The position numbers and the translations under genes are program-made. Positions 1 to 8,986 of a stretch of DNA of 64,000 bases are shown here, in pieces; within the stretch, counting starts at the first letter, position 1, and every line of letters starts with the position of its first letter. Source of the stretch: AP-15 sp963799085 (lineage in GTDB: Bacteria; Pseudomonadota; Alphaproteobacteria; ATCC43930; CGMCC-115725); the NCBI GenBank assembly GCA_963799085.1, contig CAWCWA010000008.1, forward strand, positions 127,294-191,293. The letters run 5' to 3'. The notes below the pieces were generated by a model that made no database searches, had not been told where the DNA came from, and saw only the letters and a program-made list of their open reading frames with translations.

Positions 1-311
1 GTGCGGCCGATCTTGATCACATCGCCGGCGCGCAGCCCCTGCGACATCTCGGCGATCTTGTCCTTGGCGTTGACGTGCGCCAGCACCTTGGCGCCGGTGG
101 CCGCCACCATCTCGGCGTTGCCGCCCGTATGGTCGCGATGCTCGTGGGTGTTGAGGATCTGGGAGATCGTCCAGCCGCGCGCCTTGGCGGCGGCCAGGCA
201 TTTCTCGTGGTCGAGCGGGTCGATCGCCAGCGCCTCGCCGGTTTCGGCGCAGGCGATCAGATAATTGAAGTTGCGACCGGCATTAGCGGTCCAGATCTGT
301 TCGACAATCAT
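1..311 (-). CDS. MBL-fold hydrolase, GloB-like (5' part; runs off the left edge)
   Basis: A metallo-beta-lactamase-fold hydrolase of the hydroxyacylglutathione hydrolase (glyoxalase II) type, of which 103 codons are inside the window. The reading frame starts at the ATG at 311 (MIVEQIWTANAG). The zinc-ligand motif THEHRDHTGG is at residues 55-64, giving H56, H58, D60 and H61 of the HxHxDH signature. The stretch before it (NYLIACAETGEALAIDP) is the usual beta-sandwich start with the conserved Asp. The family hydrolyses thioesters such as S-lactoylglutathione; the substrate here cannot be read from the visible part. The C-terminal half with the remaining metal ligands is missing only because the window ends. 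Confidence 0.85.
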   Translation of the reverse strand, partial: MIVEQIWTANAGRNFNYLIACAETGEALAIDPLDHEKCLAAAKARGWTISQILNTHEHRDHTGGNAEMVAATGAKVLAHVNAKDKIAEMSQGLRAGDVIKIGR

Positions 312-367
312 CGCTTCGCCCTCCGAATTTCACTCGGAGCGGATGTTAGCGCCGCGGAGGCCGGCCG

Positions 368-775
368 TCACCCCGCCGGCTTGACCGGCTCTTGGGGCAG
401 CACCAGCTGGGTCTGGGTAACGAGCGCCGCGAGCTTGCCGTCCGCACCATAGATCGAGACCTGCACGACCACGGTGCGCCGGCCGACATGGAGCGGCACG
501 GCCACGCCGGTAAGCCGGCCCGGCGGACAGGCGCGGAAGAAGTTGCATTTCGACTCGATCGTTGTCGTGCGGAAGCCCGGCGCGATGTTGAGCCCGGCCG
601 CGGTGCCGCCGAGATCGTCGGCGAAGGCCAAGAGCGCGCCGCCATGGACGATGCCGACCCCGTTCAGATGCCGCTCATCGGCGTCGATCTCGCCGACGAG
701 CCGGTCTTTTTCGGCGCTGGCGATGCGGATGCCGAAATGCGCGGGCATGCCGATGCGGGGCGGGGCGGATGTCAT
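368..775 (-). CDS. PaaI-family hotdog-fold thioesterase
   Basis: A 135-residue single hotdog-fold protein. The segment LNGVGIVHGGALLAFADD carries the PaaI-type HGG loop followed by the helix with the catalytic Asp. Members hydrolyse aryl- or acyl-CoA thioesters in the cytosol. I start at the ATG at 775 (MTSAPPRIGMPAHFG), since the upstream in-frame extension (MVYRAGRC) does not resemble the family. It lies upstream of the MBL hydrolase gene on the same strand with about 55 bases between them, so the two may be co-transcribed. Substrate unknown. Confidence 0.8.
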   Translation of the reverse strand: MTSAPPRIGMPAHFGIRIASAEKDRLVGEIDADERHLNGVGIVHGGALLAFADDLGGTAAGLNIAPGFRTTTIESKCNFFRACPPGRLTGVAVPLHVGRRTVVVQVSIYGADGKLAALVTQTQLVLPQEPVKPAG

Positions 776-900
776 GCAGCGACCGGCTCGATAGACCAAA
801 AACCGGATACTAATCCGAACTGCCGCGCCATAAACAAGCGACGCCGTCGCGTCCGATCTGCTAAGGTTTGCGCGACACCGGCCCGTCGAGGAGAAACCTG

Positions 901-1662
901 ATGAACGACACGATGACGCTGTCTGAGCGCGCCGACGCGCTCGAAGAGAAGATGAGCCGCGAACTCGACTACATCGTCATCAAGTCGCGGCTCTACAGCA
1001 TGGCCGAAGGGGATATGGGTCCGCCGCCCAACGCCGGCGCGTTGATGAAGGAAAATCCGAATGCCCGCGTCCTGATGGGCGACGACCCGCGGCTGCCGGC
1101 GATGCCGGAAAAGCCGACACTCGTCGATTTCTTCAAATACCGTTTCGGCCCCTGCATGCATCTGCTGCAGAGCGCGCGGCATGCCGTCAAGGCCGGTCTG
1201 CCCGAGAAGATGGTGCTGGCCTGCCTGCTGCACGACATCTCGACAATCGGGTTCATCCGCGGCGACCACGGCTATTGGGGTGCGCAGCTGGTCGAGCCCT
1301 ATGTCGACGAGGAAGTGACCTGGGCGATCCGGGCGCATCAGGTGTTGCGCTTCTATCCCGACGAGTCGGTCGGCTACGACTATCCGCAGTCCTACATCAC
1401 CTCGTTCGGCCAGGAGTACCGGCCCGACCCCTATATCGAGGAAGACTACAAGCGGATGCGGAACCATAAATGGTACATGTCGGGCCGGATGATCACGGTC
1501 CATGACATCTACTCGTTCGACCCCAACGTGCATGTCGAACTCGAGGAATTCGAGGACGTGATCGGCCGCAATTTCCGCCAGCCGGAACAGGGCCTCGGCT
1601 TCGACAACAGCCCGGTCGCGCATATGTGGCGCGCGATGATCCGGCCGGCGAAATACCTGTAG
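901..1662 (+). CDS. HD-domain metal-dependent protein
   Basis: A 253-residue protein with an HD-type metal centre: H87/H94 upstream, the HD doublet at 111-112 (LLHDIST), H123 (GDHGYW) and H146 (IRAHQV). The ATG at 901 is preceded by a good ribosome site (gaggag, 888-893), so I prefer it to an in-frame start at 868. HD proteins are mostly phosphohydrolases, but the spaced H...HD...H...H pattern and length also fit PhnZ-like di-iron oxygenases. The sequence alone does not decide. It is transcribed away from the PaaI gene and stands alone. No frameshift. Confidence 0.65.
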   Translation: MNDTMTLSERADALEEKMSRELDYIVIKSRLYSMAEGDMGPPPNAGALMKENPNARVLMGDDPRLPAMPEKPTLVDFFKYRFGPCMHLLQSARHAVKAGLPEKMVLACLLHDISTIGFIRGDHGYWGAQLVEPYVDEEVTWAIRAHQVLRFYPDESVGYDYPQSYITSFGQEYRPDPYIEEDYKRMRNHKWYMSGRMITVHDIYSFDPNVHVELEEFEDVIGRNFRQPEQGLGFDNSPVAHMWRAMIRPAKYL

Positions 1663-1688
1663 AGAACGGCGCTCACCTCACGGGTCGG

Positions 1689-2075
1689 CTAAATCAAGAT
1701 TTCCATGACCCGATCGACGATTGTGCGGCGGTGTCGATCGCGGCGCCGGCGCGGTCGAGCGGCACGTCGGTATCGGGCCCGAGGCCGTAATCGGCGATCG
1801 ACTTGATGTCGTAGGACTGGGCCAGGAATTGGCGCAACTCGGGGTCGAAGCGGGGCTCGTTTCGTGTTAGCCGGGCAAATTGAGTGTGGACGCCTTTGTG
1901 GGTTCTGGCATCTTTGCCGGTGCGCTCGGCGATCAAGGCCTGCGCGCGTGAAAGGCTGCGAGGTAGGCATTGCGGCCGGCATCTTCGCCTATTCCGGCAG
2001 CGAGAATGGCTCGCGCGCGGGTCAAGCCAAGCATTGGCGGGCTTTGTCGAAATGCTCCTTCGCTTCAGGCGTCAC
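1689..2075 (-). pseudogene. HEPN-domain toxin partner of MNT (frameshifted)
   Basis: Three reading frames together give a HEPN-domain protein of about 125 residues. It starts with GTG at 2075 (VTPEAKEHFDKARQCLA), continues as LTRARAILAAGIGEDAGRN..AYLAAFHA, then ALIAERTGKDARTHKGVHTQFARL, ending near DRVMEILI at 1689. The RX4-6H-type region is seen as RTGKDARTHKGV. HEPN proteins of this class are RNase-type toxins neutralised by an adjacent MNT nucleotidyltransferase, which is the gene just upstream (2072-2395, GTGA overlap). Breaks lie near 2030, 1948 and 1730. One looks like loss of a C in a CC pair, so a sequencing indel is as likely as true inactivation. Confidence 0.7.
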
Positions 2076-2395
2076 AGATCGATGCCTTCGCGTCGGATTT
2101 CACGCATCAGCGAGGTGCGATCTTCATAGGCCCCGGCCCGGTAGGGCAAGGCATGGATAAACGCGCCGTCTTCATAGAGAATCTCGGTGACGAGTGGCGC
2201 GATGCGGTCGACCTCCCGCCAGCGGTCTGCGAGAGCTTCAGGAAACACGGCCACGTCGTAATCGGAGTTGTCCCGCGCGTCGCCGCGCGCCCGCGAGCCG
2301 AACAGCACAACCCGTTCGATGCGGTCGCCGTAGAGCATGTCGAGCCCGGCGCGAAAGCGCTTCAGGATCGGGTCCGCGGCGGGCGAGGCAGACAT
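2072..2395 (-). CDS. MNT-type nucleotidyltransferase (antitoxin of a HEPN/MNT pair)
   Basis: A 107-residue minimal nucleotidyltransferase. The polymerase-beta motif is GSRARGDARDNSDYD (the GSxxxG...DxD pattern). In known HEPN/MNT modules the MNT protein AMPylates the HEPN toxin and silences it. The stop codon TGA at 2072-2074 overlaps the GTG start of the HEPN gene, the classic translationally coupled layout. The frame is intact although its toxin partner is broken. Confidence 0.85.
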   Translation of the reverse strand: MSASPAADPILKRFRAGLDMLYGDRIERVVLFGSRARGDARDNSDYDVAVFPEALADRWREVDRIAPLVTEILYEDGAFIHALPYRAGAYEDRTSLMREIRREGIDL

Positions 2396-2530
2396 CCGCT
2401 CATGATATCAGACTTTCCGAACGCGCCGACGCCGTCTCCTCGGCAAGGACGGCTAGCCCGCAACCCATGGCTTTCTCCCGGCGTCGCCAGGCTTTATCAT
2501 CGCTGGAAGCCCATCTGGAGGAGCCGCCCG

Positions 2531-3581
2531 ATGCCTGCCGATGCGGCTCTCGCCGGCCAGAATGGCCCAATTACCGGGAGGGCGATTTCGTCATCGGGAA
2601 CTATCGGTTCCGCAGCGGCGAGGTTTTGCCGGAGCTGAAGCTGCACTACCGCACGCTCGGGACGGCGAAACGCGACGCCGCGGGCAAGATATCAACGGCG
2701 TCTTGCTGCTGCAGGGCAACACCGGGACCGGCGCCAACTGGCTGCGGCCGAGCCTTGCCGACGAGCTGTTCGGCCCCGGCCAGCCGCTCGATGCGAACGA
2801 ATATTTCATGATCATGCAGGACGCGCTCGGGCGCGGCGGCTCGAGCAAGCCCTCGGACGGGCTCAGGGGGAAATTCCCCCATTACCGCTACCGCGACATG
2901 GTCGAGAGCGGTTATCGGCTGATCACCGAGGGGCTCGGCGTGGGGCATCTGCGGCTCGTCATCGGCAGCTCGATGGGCGGCATGCATGCCTGGATGTGGG
3001 CCGAGATATACCCCGATCTGATGGATGGGGTGGTGCCGATCTCGTGCCAGCCGGTCGAGATCAGCGGTCGCAACTGGCTCGGCCGCCGCGCCCAGGCCGA
3101 GGCGATCCGGCACGATCCGGACTGGAACAACGGCTTCTACGAGACGAACCCGCGCCACTACATCTACGCCGCAGCCGGAAATTTCGGGACCGAAAGCCCG
3201 ACCCGCATCCAGGAAATGGCGCCCACGCTCGCCGCCGCGAACGCGCTCTACGAGCGCCGGCTGGCGGAGGCGGCCAAAGGCGACGCCAACAACCAGCTCT
3301 GGGCGATCGAGGCGATCGAGGACTACAACCCCGAGCCCGACCTCGACAAGATCAAGGCCAAGGTGATGCTGATCAACGACGCTGAGGACCACGCCAACCC
3401 GCCCGAACTCGGCACCGTCGAGCGGGCGATGAGGCGGGTCAAACACGGCCGCTATGTGCTGATCCCGGCCGGACCTAACACCCACGGCCACTTCAGCCAT
3501 TATTACGCCGAGCTGTGGAAGCCCTATCTGATCGAGTTCATGCAGACACTCGACCCGCCATTACGCGCGGCCGCCGAATAA
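2531..3581 (+). CDS. alpha/beta hydrolase of the MetX (homoserine acetyltransferase) family, frameshifted
   Basis: An alpha/beta-hydrolase of about 350 residues resembling homoserine O-acetyltransferase-like proteins: a YxxGDFVIGNYRFRSGEVLP start, LHYRTLGT, an oxyanion region LLLQGNTGTG, the nucleophile elbow GSSMGGMHAW, and a late catalytic His near GPNTHGHFSHYY. I place the start at ATG 2531, which has a GGAGG site 8 bases upstream. From there the frame must shift near 2565 and again near 2697; both shifts fit a one-base loss. An alternative in-frame start for the middle segment is 2467. MetX proper is shorter on lid features than this, so the substrate is open; many such genes are simply called alpha/beta hydrolases. 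Confidence 0.7.
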
Positions 3582-3649
3582 GGGGCCGGGCATGGACGAA
3601 GTAGGATTACCCTGGGCAGACGATCCGATTACGTCCGAGGACCAGCGGC

Positions 3650-4321
3650 TCACACTGTCGGTAACCGAGCGATACCGTCGCGAAATGCCGTTCTAGCCTT
3701 TTCATAGCGGGGGAAAACCGCGGCTTTGACAGCGTCGGACGCACGATCGGGATGGCCGGAATCAAATGGCGGATCAGGATCGTATTCAATCCCCAATTGG
3801 ATCGCCTGAGCCACTGACTCGCCGGCAATCTCAGCTACCACGCGGAGGCCAAAGTCGATCCCTGAACGCCGCCCGCCGTGATCACATTGCCATCCTTGAC
3901 GACGCGGGCCTTTTCATGTGTGGCGCCGACCAATGGCAATAGTTCGGTAAACGCCCAATGTGTGGTTGCGCGGCGCCCCTTGAGCAATCCAGCGTCGCCA
4001 AGCACAAAGGCGCCGGTGCACACCGAGATCACGTACTTCACCGCTTGGGCTTGCCGACGAACGAACTGTATGGTGTCGCCATCGTTCATCGCTTCAACAA
4101 CACCGCTGCTGCCACCGGGTACGCAGATCAAATCCAAGGGTGGGCAGGTCGCGAATGTGTGCGTGGGCAAGGCGCTCAGACCACAGTCGGTGGGCACGGG
4201 AGCTTCGGACTTGGCAACGATATATGTCGCCGACTGAGGTAACCGCGCCAGGACCTGAAGTGGTGAAGTCGAGCTGGGTCATCTCCGGGAAGATGACAAA
4301 GCCGACATTGAAGAGAGACAC
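3650..4321 (-). CDS. DJ-1/PfpI-family protein, isonitrile hydratase-like, frameshifted
   Basis: Three frames combine into a DJ-1/PfpI protein of about 220 residues. The N-terminus (GTG at 4321) is SLFNVGFVIFPEMTQLDFT. The middle holds DLICVPGGSSG and the nucleophile-elbow cysteine in ISVCTGAFVLGDAGLLKGR followed by the ATTHW motif. The C-terminal frame reads VAEIAGESVAQAIQLGIEY and PPFDSGHPD, all typical of isonitrile hydratase (InhA-type) proteins. Breaks lie near 4260, where several bases seem missing, and near 3860. The family also includes regulators' glutaminase-like domains, but no AraC DNA-binding domain follows here. Confidence 0.7.
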
Positions 4322-4562
4322 GCCTGATATCCGTTGGTTTCAAGGGCGACCGGAACGTTGTCGGCGGTGGAAAGGTATGTGGAAACGACAGGCGGTCAAC
4401 CTCGCAATCAGCACGATGTCGGCACGGGCCCGGCCTGACGGTCCTCGGGTGAGTCCGGCTTCCCTGTAAGGCAGAATCATCGAGCGCCCCTTTGGGAAGA
4501 CCGATCAGGAAAGGCGTGTGGTCCGGGAGAGTGCCTAACGAATGAGAGATAGGGAGGAGCGG

Positions 4563-5405
4563 ATGAGCGAACAGCAGCGCGCGGCGATCGTGACTGGTGC
4601 CGCCGGCGGCATCGGTCGGGAACTGGTGCTGGGCCTTCTCGGCAAGGGAGTCAGGGTTGCGGCGGTCGACCGCGCCGCCGAAGGTCTGGCGGAACTCGCC
4701 CGGGCGGCGCAGGAGCGGCAGCAGGGCGCCAATCTGATGACGATCGAGGCCGACCTCGCGCGCGACGAGGCGGTCGAGGAGATCGTCGCCAAGGCGCGCG
4801 GCCGCTTCGGTGCCATCGACATCCTTGTCAACAATGCCGGCGTCGGCCAGGCGACGATCCGCCGCGACAACCGGCAGCAGCCGATCAAGTTCTGGGAGGT
4901 GACGCCGGAGCAGTGGAAGCTTTTCGTCGCGGTCCACACCAACGCGCCGATGGCGCTGTCGCGGGCTCTCGTCCACGACATGATCGCCCGGAAATGGGGC
5001 CGCATCGTCAACGTGACGACGAGCCTCGGCACGATGATCCGCGAGGGGTCGCCGACCTACGGCCCGTCGAAGGCGGCGCTGGAAGCGTTTTCGGCGATCA
5101 TGGCGAAGGATCTCGCCGGTACCGGCGTCACCGTCAATGTGCTGGTGCCGGGTGGGGTCACCAATACCGGCATGGTGCCGCTCGAAGCCGGCTACGAACG
5201 CGCCGAGATGATCCAGCCGGCGGTGATGGCGCCGCCGCTCAACTGGCTGGTGTCGGATGCCGCGGCCGGCGTCAGCGGCCGGCGCTTCCTCGCGGTGCAT
5301 TGGGATCCGGGCCTGCCGCCCGAAGAAGCCGCGGCAAAGGCCGGAGCACCCGTAGCCTGGACCGAGATCGCGACGATGCCGATCGAACCGCCGCGGCGAG
5401 GCTGA
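4563..5405 (+). CDS. short-chain dehydrogenase/reductase (SDR family)
   Basis: A 280-residue classical SDR oxidoreductase. The Rossmann cofactor motif is TGAAGGIG at residues 11-18 and the structural motif NNAG is at 90-93. The catalytic residues are S154 (VTTSLG), Y166 and K170 (YGPSK). D36 at the end of beta-2 (VAAVDR) favours NAD(H). The ATG at 4563 has a strong site (gggaggagcgg) directly upstream, better than the in-frame start at 4542. It is followed 52 bases later by the carboxymuconolactone decarboxylase-like gene on the same strand, so a small catabolic operon is likely. Substrate unknown. Confidence 0.88.
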   Translation: MSEQQRAAIVTGAAGGIGRELVLGLLGKGVRVAAVDRAAEGLAELARAAQERQQGANLMTIEADLARDEAVEEIVAKARGRFGAIDILVNNAGVGQATIRRDNRQQPIKFWEVTPEQWKLFVAVHTNAPMALSRALVHDMIARKWGRIVNVTTSLGTMIREGSPTYGPSKAALEAFSAIMAKDLAGTGVTVNVLVPGGVTNTGMVPLEAGYERAEMIQPAVMAPPLNWLVSDAAAGVSGRRFLAVHWDPGLPPEEAAAKAGAPVAWTEIATMPIEPPRRG

Positions 5406-5457
5406 AGGGTTCGTCCGGCGCCATATCCATTCAACCAATCCGAAAAGGAGCTTCGAG

Positions 5458-6018
5458 ATGTCCGCTACGCCGACCTTCGGCCGCTACGCCGAGATTCCCT
5501 ACGACGAGATGACGCCGGAACAGCAGGAGGGGTATCGCTTTGTCGTCGAGACCCGCGGCGCCGTCGGGGGTCCGAGCAAGATCTGGGTGCACAACCCGAA
5601 ATTGGCGAAGGCGGCGGCGCCGCTCGGCGCCCATTTCCATCCCGGCGGCTATTCGCTCGGCGAGCGGGAGCGCGAGATCGCGGTCTGCGTCATCACCAGC
5701 AAATGGCATTCAGCCTATCCGACGGGCGCGCATGAGCGGCGCGGCAAGGAGGTCGGGCTGCCCGCAGACAAGGTCGAGGCGCTGCTCGCCGGCCTGCCTT
5801 CGTCGTTCTCCGACGAGCGCGAGCAGGTGATCTATGAGATGGCGACAGCACTCGCCAATTCGCGCTGGGTCTCGCAGGGGCTCTACAACCGCGCCGTCAA
5901 GGCGCTCGGCCATGTCGGGATCACCGACGCGATCACGTTGATGGGCTACTACTCCGCGGTTTCGATGACTTTGGCCTTTTACGACGTACCCGCCGGGGCG
6001 CCGGGCATGGCGCGCTGA
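5458..6018 (+). CDS. carboxymuconolactone decarboxylase-family protein
   Basis: A 186-residue all-helical protein of the CMD/AhpD superfamily. The LGEREREIAVCVITSKWHSAYPTGAHE region aligns with the active helix of the non-peroxidase branch, where the second H (GAHE) is kept but the AhpD CxxC pair is absent. I therefore read it as a decarboxylase- or isomerase-like member and not an alkylhydroperoxidase. It sits 52 bases behind the SDR gene, an association common in aromatic or lactone catabolism. Exact reaction not readable. Confidence 0.8.
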   Translation: MSATPTFGRYAEIPYDEMTPEQQEGYRFVVETRGAVGGPSKIWVHNPKLAKAAAPLGAHFHPGGYSLGEREREIAVCVITSKWHSAYPTGAHERRGKEVGLPADKVEALLAGLPSSFSDEREQVIYEMATALANSRWVSQGLYNRAVKALGHVGITDAITLMGYYSAVSMTLAFYDVPAGAPGMAR

Positions 6019-6049
6019 GCGGGAGCTCGATAGCCGACATCGAGCGCCC

Positions 6050-6800
6050 GTGAGTTTTGCGGTCCCGATCGGTCTGGCGTTCCTTGGCCTCTTCGCGTTG
6101 CCGGTGTTGGTGAGCGGCTGCCTGCCGGACGGCAAGAATGGCGTCCCTTGGTACGAGGCGAGGCGCGATCCGACCGGGCTTGCCCCCGATCCGATGACGA
6201 CGCTCCGAGGCCGTCGTGCAGGTCTATGCGGCCCGCGCTGTCGCGTGGCGTGGCGTCTTCGCCGTGCACACCTGGATTGCGGTCAAGCCGTCCGGCGCGC
6301 CACGTTACACGCGCTACGAGGTGCTGGGCTTCGGCGTCGCGAACGGCGCGCCGGCGGTCCGCGTCGACCGGATGGGCCCCGACAATTACTGGTTCGGCGC
6401 ACGGCCCGAGATCATCGCCGAACGGCGCGGGCCGGGTGTGGATGCGATGATCGACAACATCCGCGAAGCCGTCGCCCGGTACCCCTATCCGCACAAATAC
6501 CGCGCCTGGCCCGGCCCCAACAGCAACACGTTCACCGCCTATGTCGCCCGCGAGGTCCCCGGGCTTGGCCTCGACCTGCCGTCGAACGCGGTGGGCAAGG
6601 ACTTTCTGCCGGGCGGCGCGCTCTTTGCCGCAGCGCCCAGCGGCTCGGGGTTCCAGGTCTCGCTCTACGGTCTCGCCGGCGTCCTTCTCGCCGTCAAGGA
6701 AGGGTTCGAACTCAATATTCTCGGGTTCAATGTCGGCGTCGACGCCATGGCGCCGGCGTTGAAACTGCCGGCGATCGGCCGATTGGGGTTTCCCCGCTGA
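6050..6800 (+). CDS. DUF3750-family membrane-anchored protein, one frameshift
   Basis: A protein of about 250 residues with an N-terminal hydrophobic segment (IGLAFLGLFALPVLVSG) that could be a signal peptide or anchor. After a break near 6200 it reads VYAARAVAWRGVFAVHTWIAVKP, RYEVLGFGV, DNYWFGARPE, and GPNSNTFTAYVAREVPGLGLDLPSNAVGKDF, the conserved core of the DUF3750 family (NlpC/P60-like Cys/His pattern not obvious). The break fits loss of one G where ccggag became ccgag. The start is the GTG at 6050. Function of the family is unknown. Confidence 0.7.
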
Positions 6801-6809
6801 TCGACGCCG

Positions 6810-7984
6810 TTAATGCATCAGCGGGTAGATCGGCAGTGTTTGCGCCGGGATCGGCAACTCGCGCTGGTTCGGCCGTGACGTCGCGACGCGCGGCGACGAA
6901 GAGCGTGCGGCTGCGCGAGCCAGGCGTTGCGGCCGACGGCTTTGAACAGCGCGGTGCGGGCCGGCGCCGGGAGAAACGCAGAGCGGCCGTACCACCACGA
7001 GACCCGCTGCACCCACTCGATGAACGGGCGGTGCCGCCATTCCCAGACGGCAAGCCCCTCGAGCACGTCGCCGATGCAGTCGATCGTATGCGCGAGCGCG
7101 AAAGCCGACATCATGGCGCAGCCGCCGCCTTGGCCGAGAAAGGGCGGCTGCCCGCTGGCGGCGTCGCCGACGACCGCGACCCGGCCGCTCGACCAATCGT
7201 GGAGCCGGATCATTTCGAACCAGTCGCCGCGCCCGTCATCCGGGATCCGCTCGACGATCCAGGCCAGATGCGGAAAGAGCGCGAGCCAATAATCCCGATC
7301 GAGCGGAATGGCGTTTCCAGCCTCGTCGCCAGCGACCGAGGTCAGCTGTATATAAGCTTCCGTCGCCGTGCATGGCGCGTAGAGCAGGCGGCGCGACCCG
7401 TTCCAGTGCTCGCAATGCGTTACCCCGGCCGCGGTTGCGAGCTCCGCCGGCTCGCGGCGTATCATTGTGCGGTAGCCGAATTGCCGGGCGGGCCGGCGCC
7501 ATTTTAAGAGACCAAGGCTGTCGCGCACCGGCGAATTGACGCCGTCGGCGGCGATGACCAGGTCGGCTCTGCGCGTGCCGCCGCCGGCGAAATGCAGGCG
7601 GCCGTCGGGTTCGGCGGCGATCGCGCGGGAATTGAGGGCGACCTCGCCGCCGGTCGCGATCAGCGCCTCGTAAAGCGATGTCAGCAGGCTTCGGCGCAGC
7701 GGCACGTAAAGGCGAAAGTCGCGGCCGATCCGGCTTCTCGCAAAGACGCTGTTGTCGTGATTGCGCTTTTCGTGTCGCGTTGCCGGGATGGCGTCGGCGA
7801 TGACGCGCGGCAGCACGCCGAGTGCCTCCAACACGCGCAGGCCATTTTCCCAGATGTAGATTCCGGCGCCCGGAATGCGCAGCGCTGCGTCGTGAACGCG
7901 GACCTGCCAGCCTTTCTGGGCAAAGGCCAACCCCGCGGTCAGCCCGGCGATGCCGCCGCCGGCGATCTCGACGCTCGGCTTCAC
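6810..7984 (-). CDS. FAD-dependent monooxygenase (PHBH-type)
   Basis: A class A flavoprotein hydroxylase of about 390 residues. The Rossmann FAD motif is GGGIAGLTAGLAF at residues 9-21. The DG motif is VIAADGVNSPVRD. The second FAD motif is VAVVGDAASGQPPFLGQGG. These three define the salicylate/p-hydroxybenzoate hydroxylase group, which uses NAD(P)H and oxygen to hydroxylate aromatic substrates. The last approx. 25 residues move to another frame near 6880 and end PIPAQTLPIYPLMH at 6810. It faces away from the RidA gene. Substrate unknown. Confidence 0.85.
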
Positions 7985-8148
7985 GGCGACCGGGTCGCCG
8001 CGGCATCGCAGCCGGCGGTTTCTTCACACGGCGAAGATATTCCCGGCAAAAGCCATGCAACGGCGACACTCTGCATCTCGGCCGCTCCTCGTCTGCGGTT
8101 TCGAGAAGGCCGACCCTTTTACTGCAGGATTTGTGCCGATTGTGAGCC

Positions 8149-8367
8149 TTAATACATCGGCCAAAACAGCGGCTCTATCACGAACGCCGCCTCTCCTCCG
8201 GTCTCGTCGGTCTCGGCAAGGGAATGGCTCGGCGGCGCGAACAGGATGCGCCAGCGCGCGCCGAAGCGAGCGAGAAGGCTTGCGCCACGGCTTCTCTCCG
8301 GCGCCATGTCACGGGCAAACCTGTCGCTCGCGATGAGATCTGGCGATAGAGCGTCGTTGGGCATCAT
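8149..8367 (-). CDS. small hypothetical protein
   Basis: A 72-residue open frame starting at the ATG ATG pair at 8362-8367 and ending FVIEPLFWPMY. I recognise no family. It fills the space between the monooxygenase and RidA genes, and it is preceded by no clear ribosome site. It could be real or chance; the tail is less arginine-rich than typical shadow frames here, which is the only point in favour. Confidence 0.3.
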   Translation of the reverse strand: MMPNDALSPDLIASDRFARDMAPERSRGASLLARFGARWRILFAPPSHSLAETDETGGEAAFVIEPLFWPMY

Positions 8368-8415
8368 GGAAATTGCACAGCAACGCCTGTGCCAGACCGG
8401 CGAAGAGGGCTTGCG

Positions 8416-8811
8416 ATGATCGAATTTCTGATGATAGGCGGGGCGCCGACGCCGGTGGCGCCGTTCAGCCATGCGACGGCGACCGATGGCTGGCTGTTCG
8501 TTACCGGGCAGATGCCGACCGACCCGCAAGACGATGCAGCACCCCTGCCGGCCGGCATCGAGGCGCAGACGCGCCGTGTCCTGGACAACCTGCAACTGGT
8601 TCTGGCCGGGGCGCAAAGCGGGCTCGACGAGGTCGTCTTCGCGCGCGTCTATCTGACCCGATTCGAACGCGATTACGCTGCGATGAACGCGGTCTATCAA
8701 TCGTATTTCGCGCCCGGCAAATTGCCGGCGAGGACCTGTATCGGCGTGACGGCGCTCGCCCGCGGCGCGCTTGTCGAGATCGATCTGTTGGCGCGACGAA
8801 AGACTGCGTGA
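8416..8811 (+). CDS. RidA-family enamine/imine deaminase
   Basis: A 131-residue RidA (YjgF/YER057c/UK114) protein. The conserved arginine R106 (LPARTCIGV) and the glutamate E121 (ALVEIDLLA) of the active site are present, with the usual GQMPTDP loop near residues 31-37. RidA proteins hydrolyse reactive enamine intermediates such as 2-aminoacrylate. I start at ATG 8416 because the conserved sequence begins there; an in-frame start exists at 8389. It lies about 175 bases before PEP carboxylase, with no sign of a shared operon. Confidence 0.88.
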   Translation: MIEFLMIGGAPTPVAPFSHATATDGWLFVTGQMPTDPQDDAAPLPAGIEAQTRRVLDNLQLVLAGAQSGLDEVVFARVYLTRFERDYAAMNAVYQSYFAPGKLPARTCIGVTALARGALVEIDLLARRKTA

Positions 8812-8986
8812 TGCGCCGCAAACGCGGCGAACGGCAGCCGGCCTTGCCCCCAGACGAGGCAATTGCCCTCGAGGCAGCATCGCCGGCCGGGCGCCGGCCG
8901 TACGCAGAAGCGGGCGGACAGCCTGTCGGATAGGGTACGAATCCTGCATTGACCGACCAACTTCTGTCAGACCGCGGACCCCGCCG

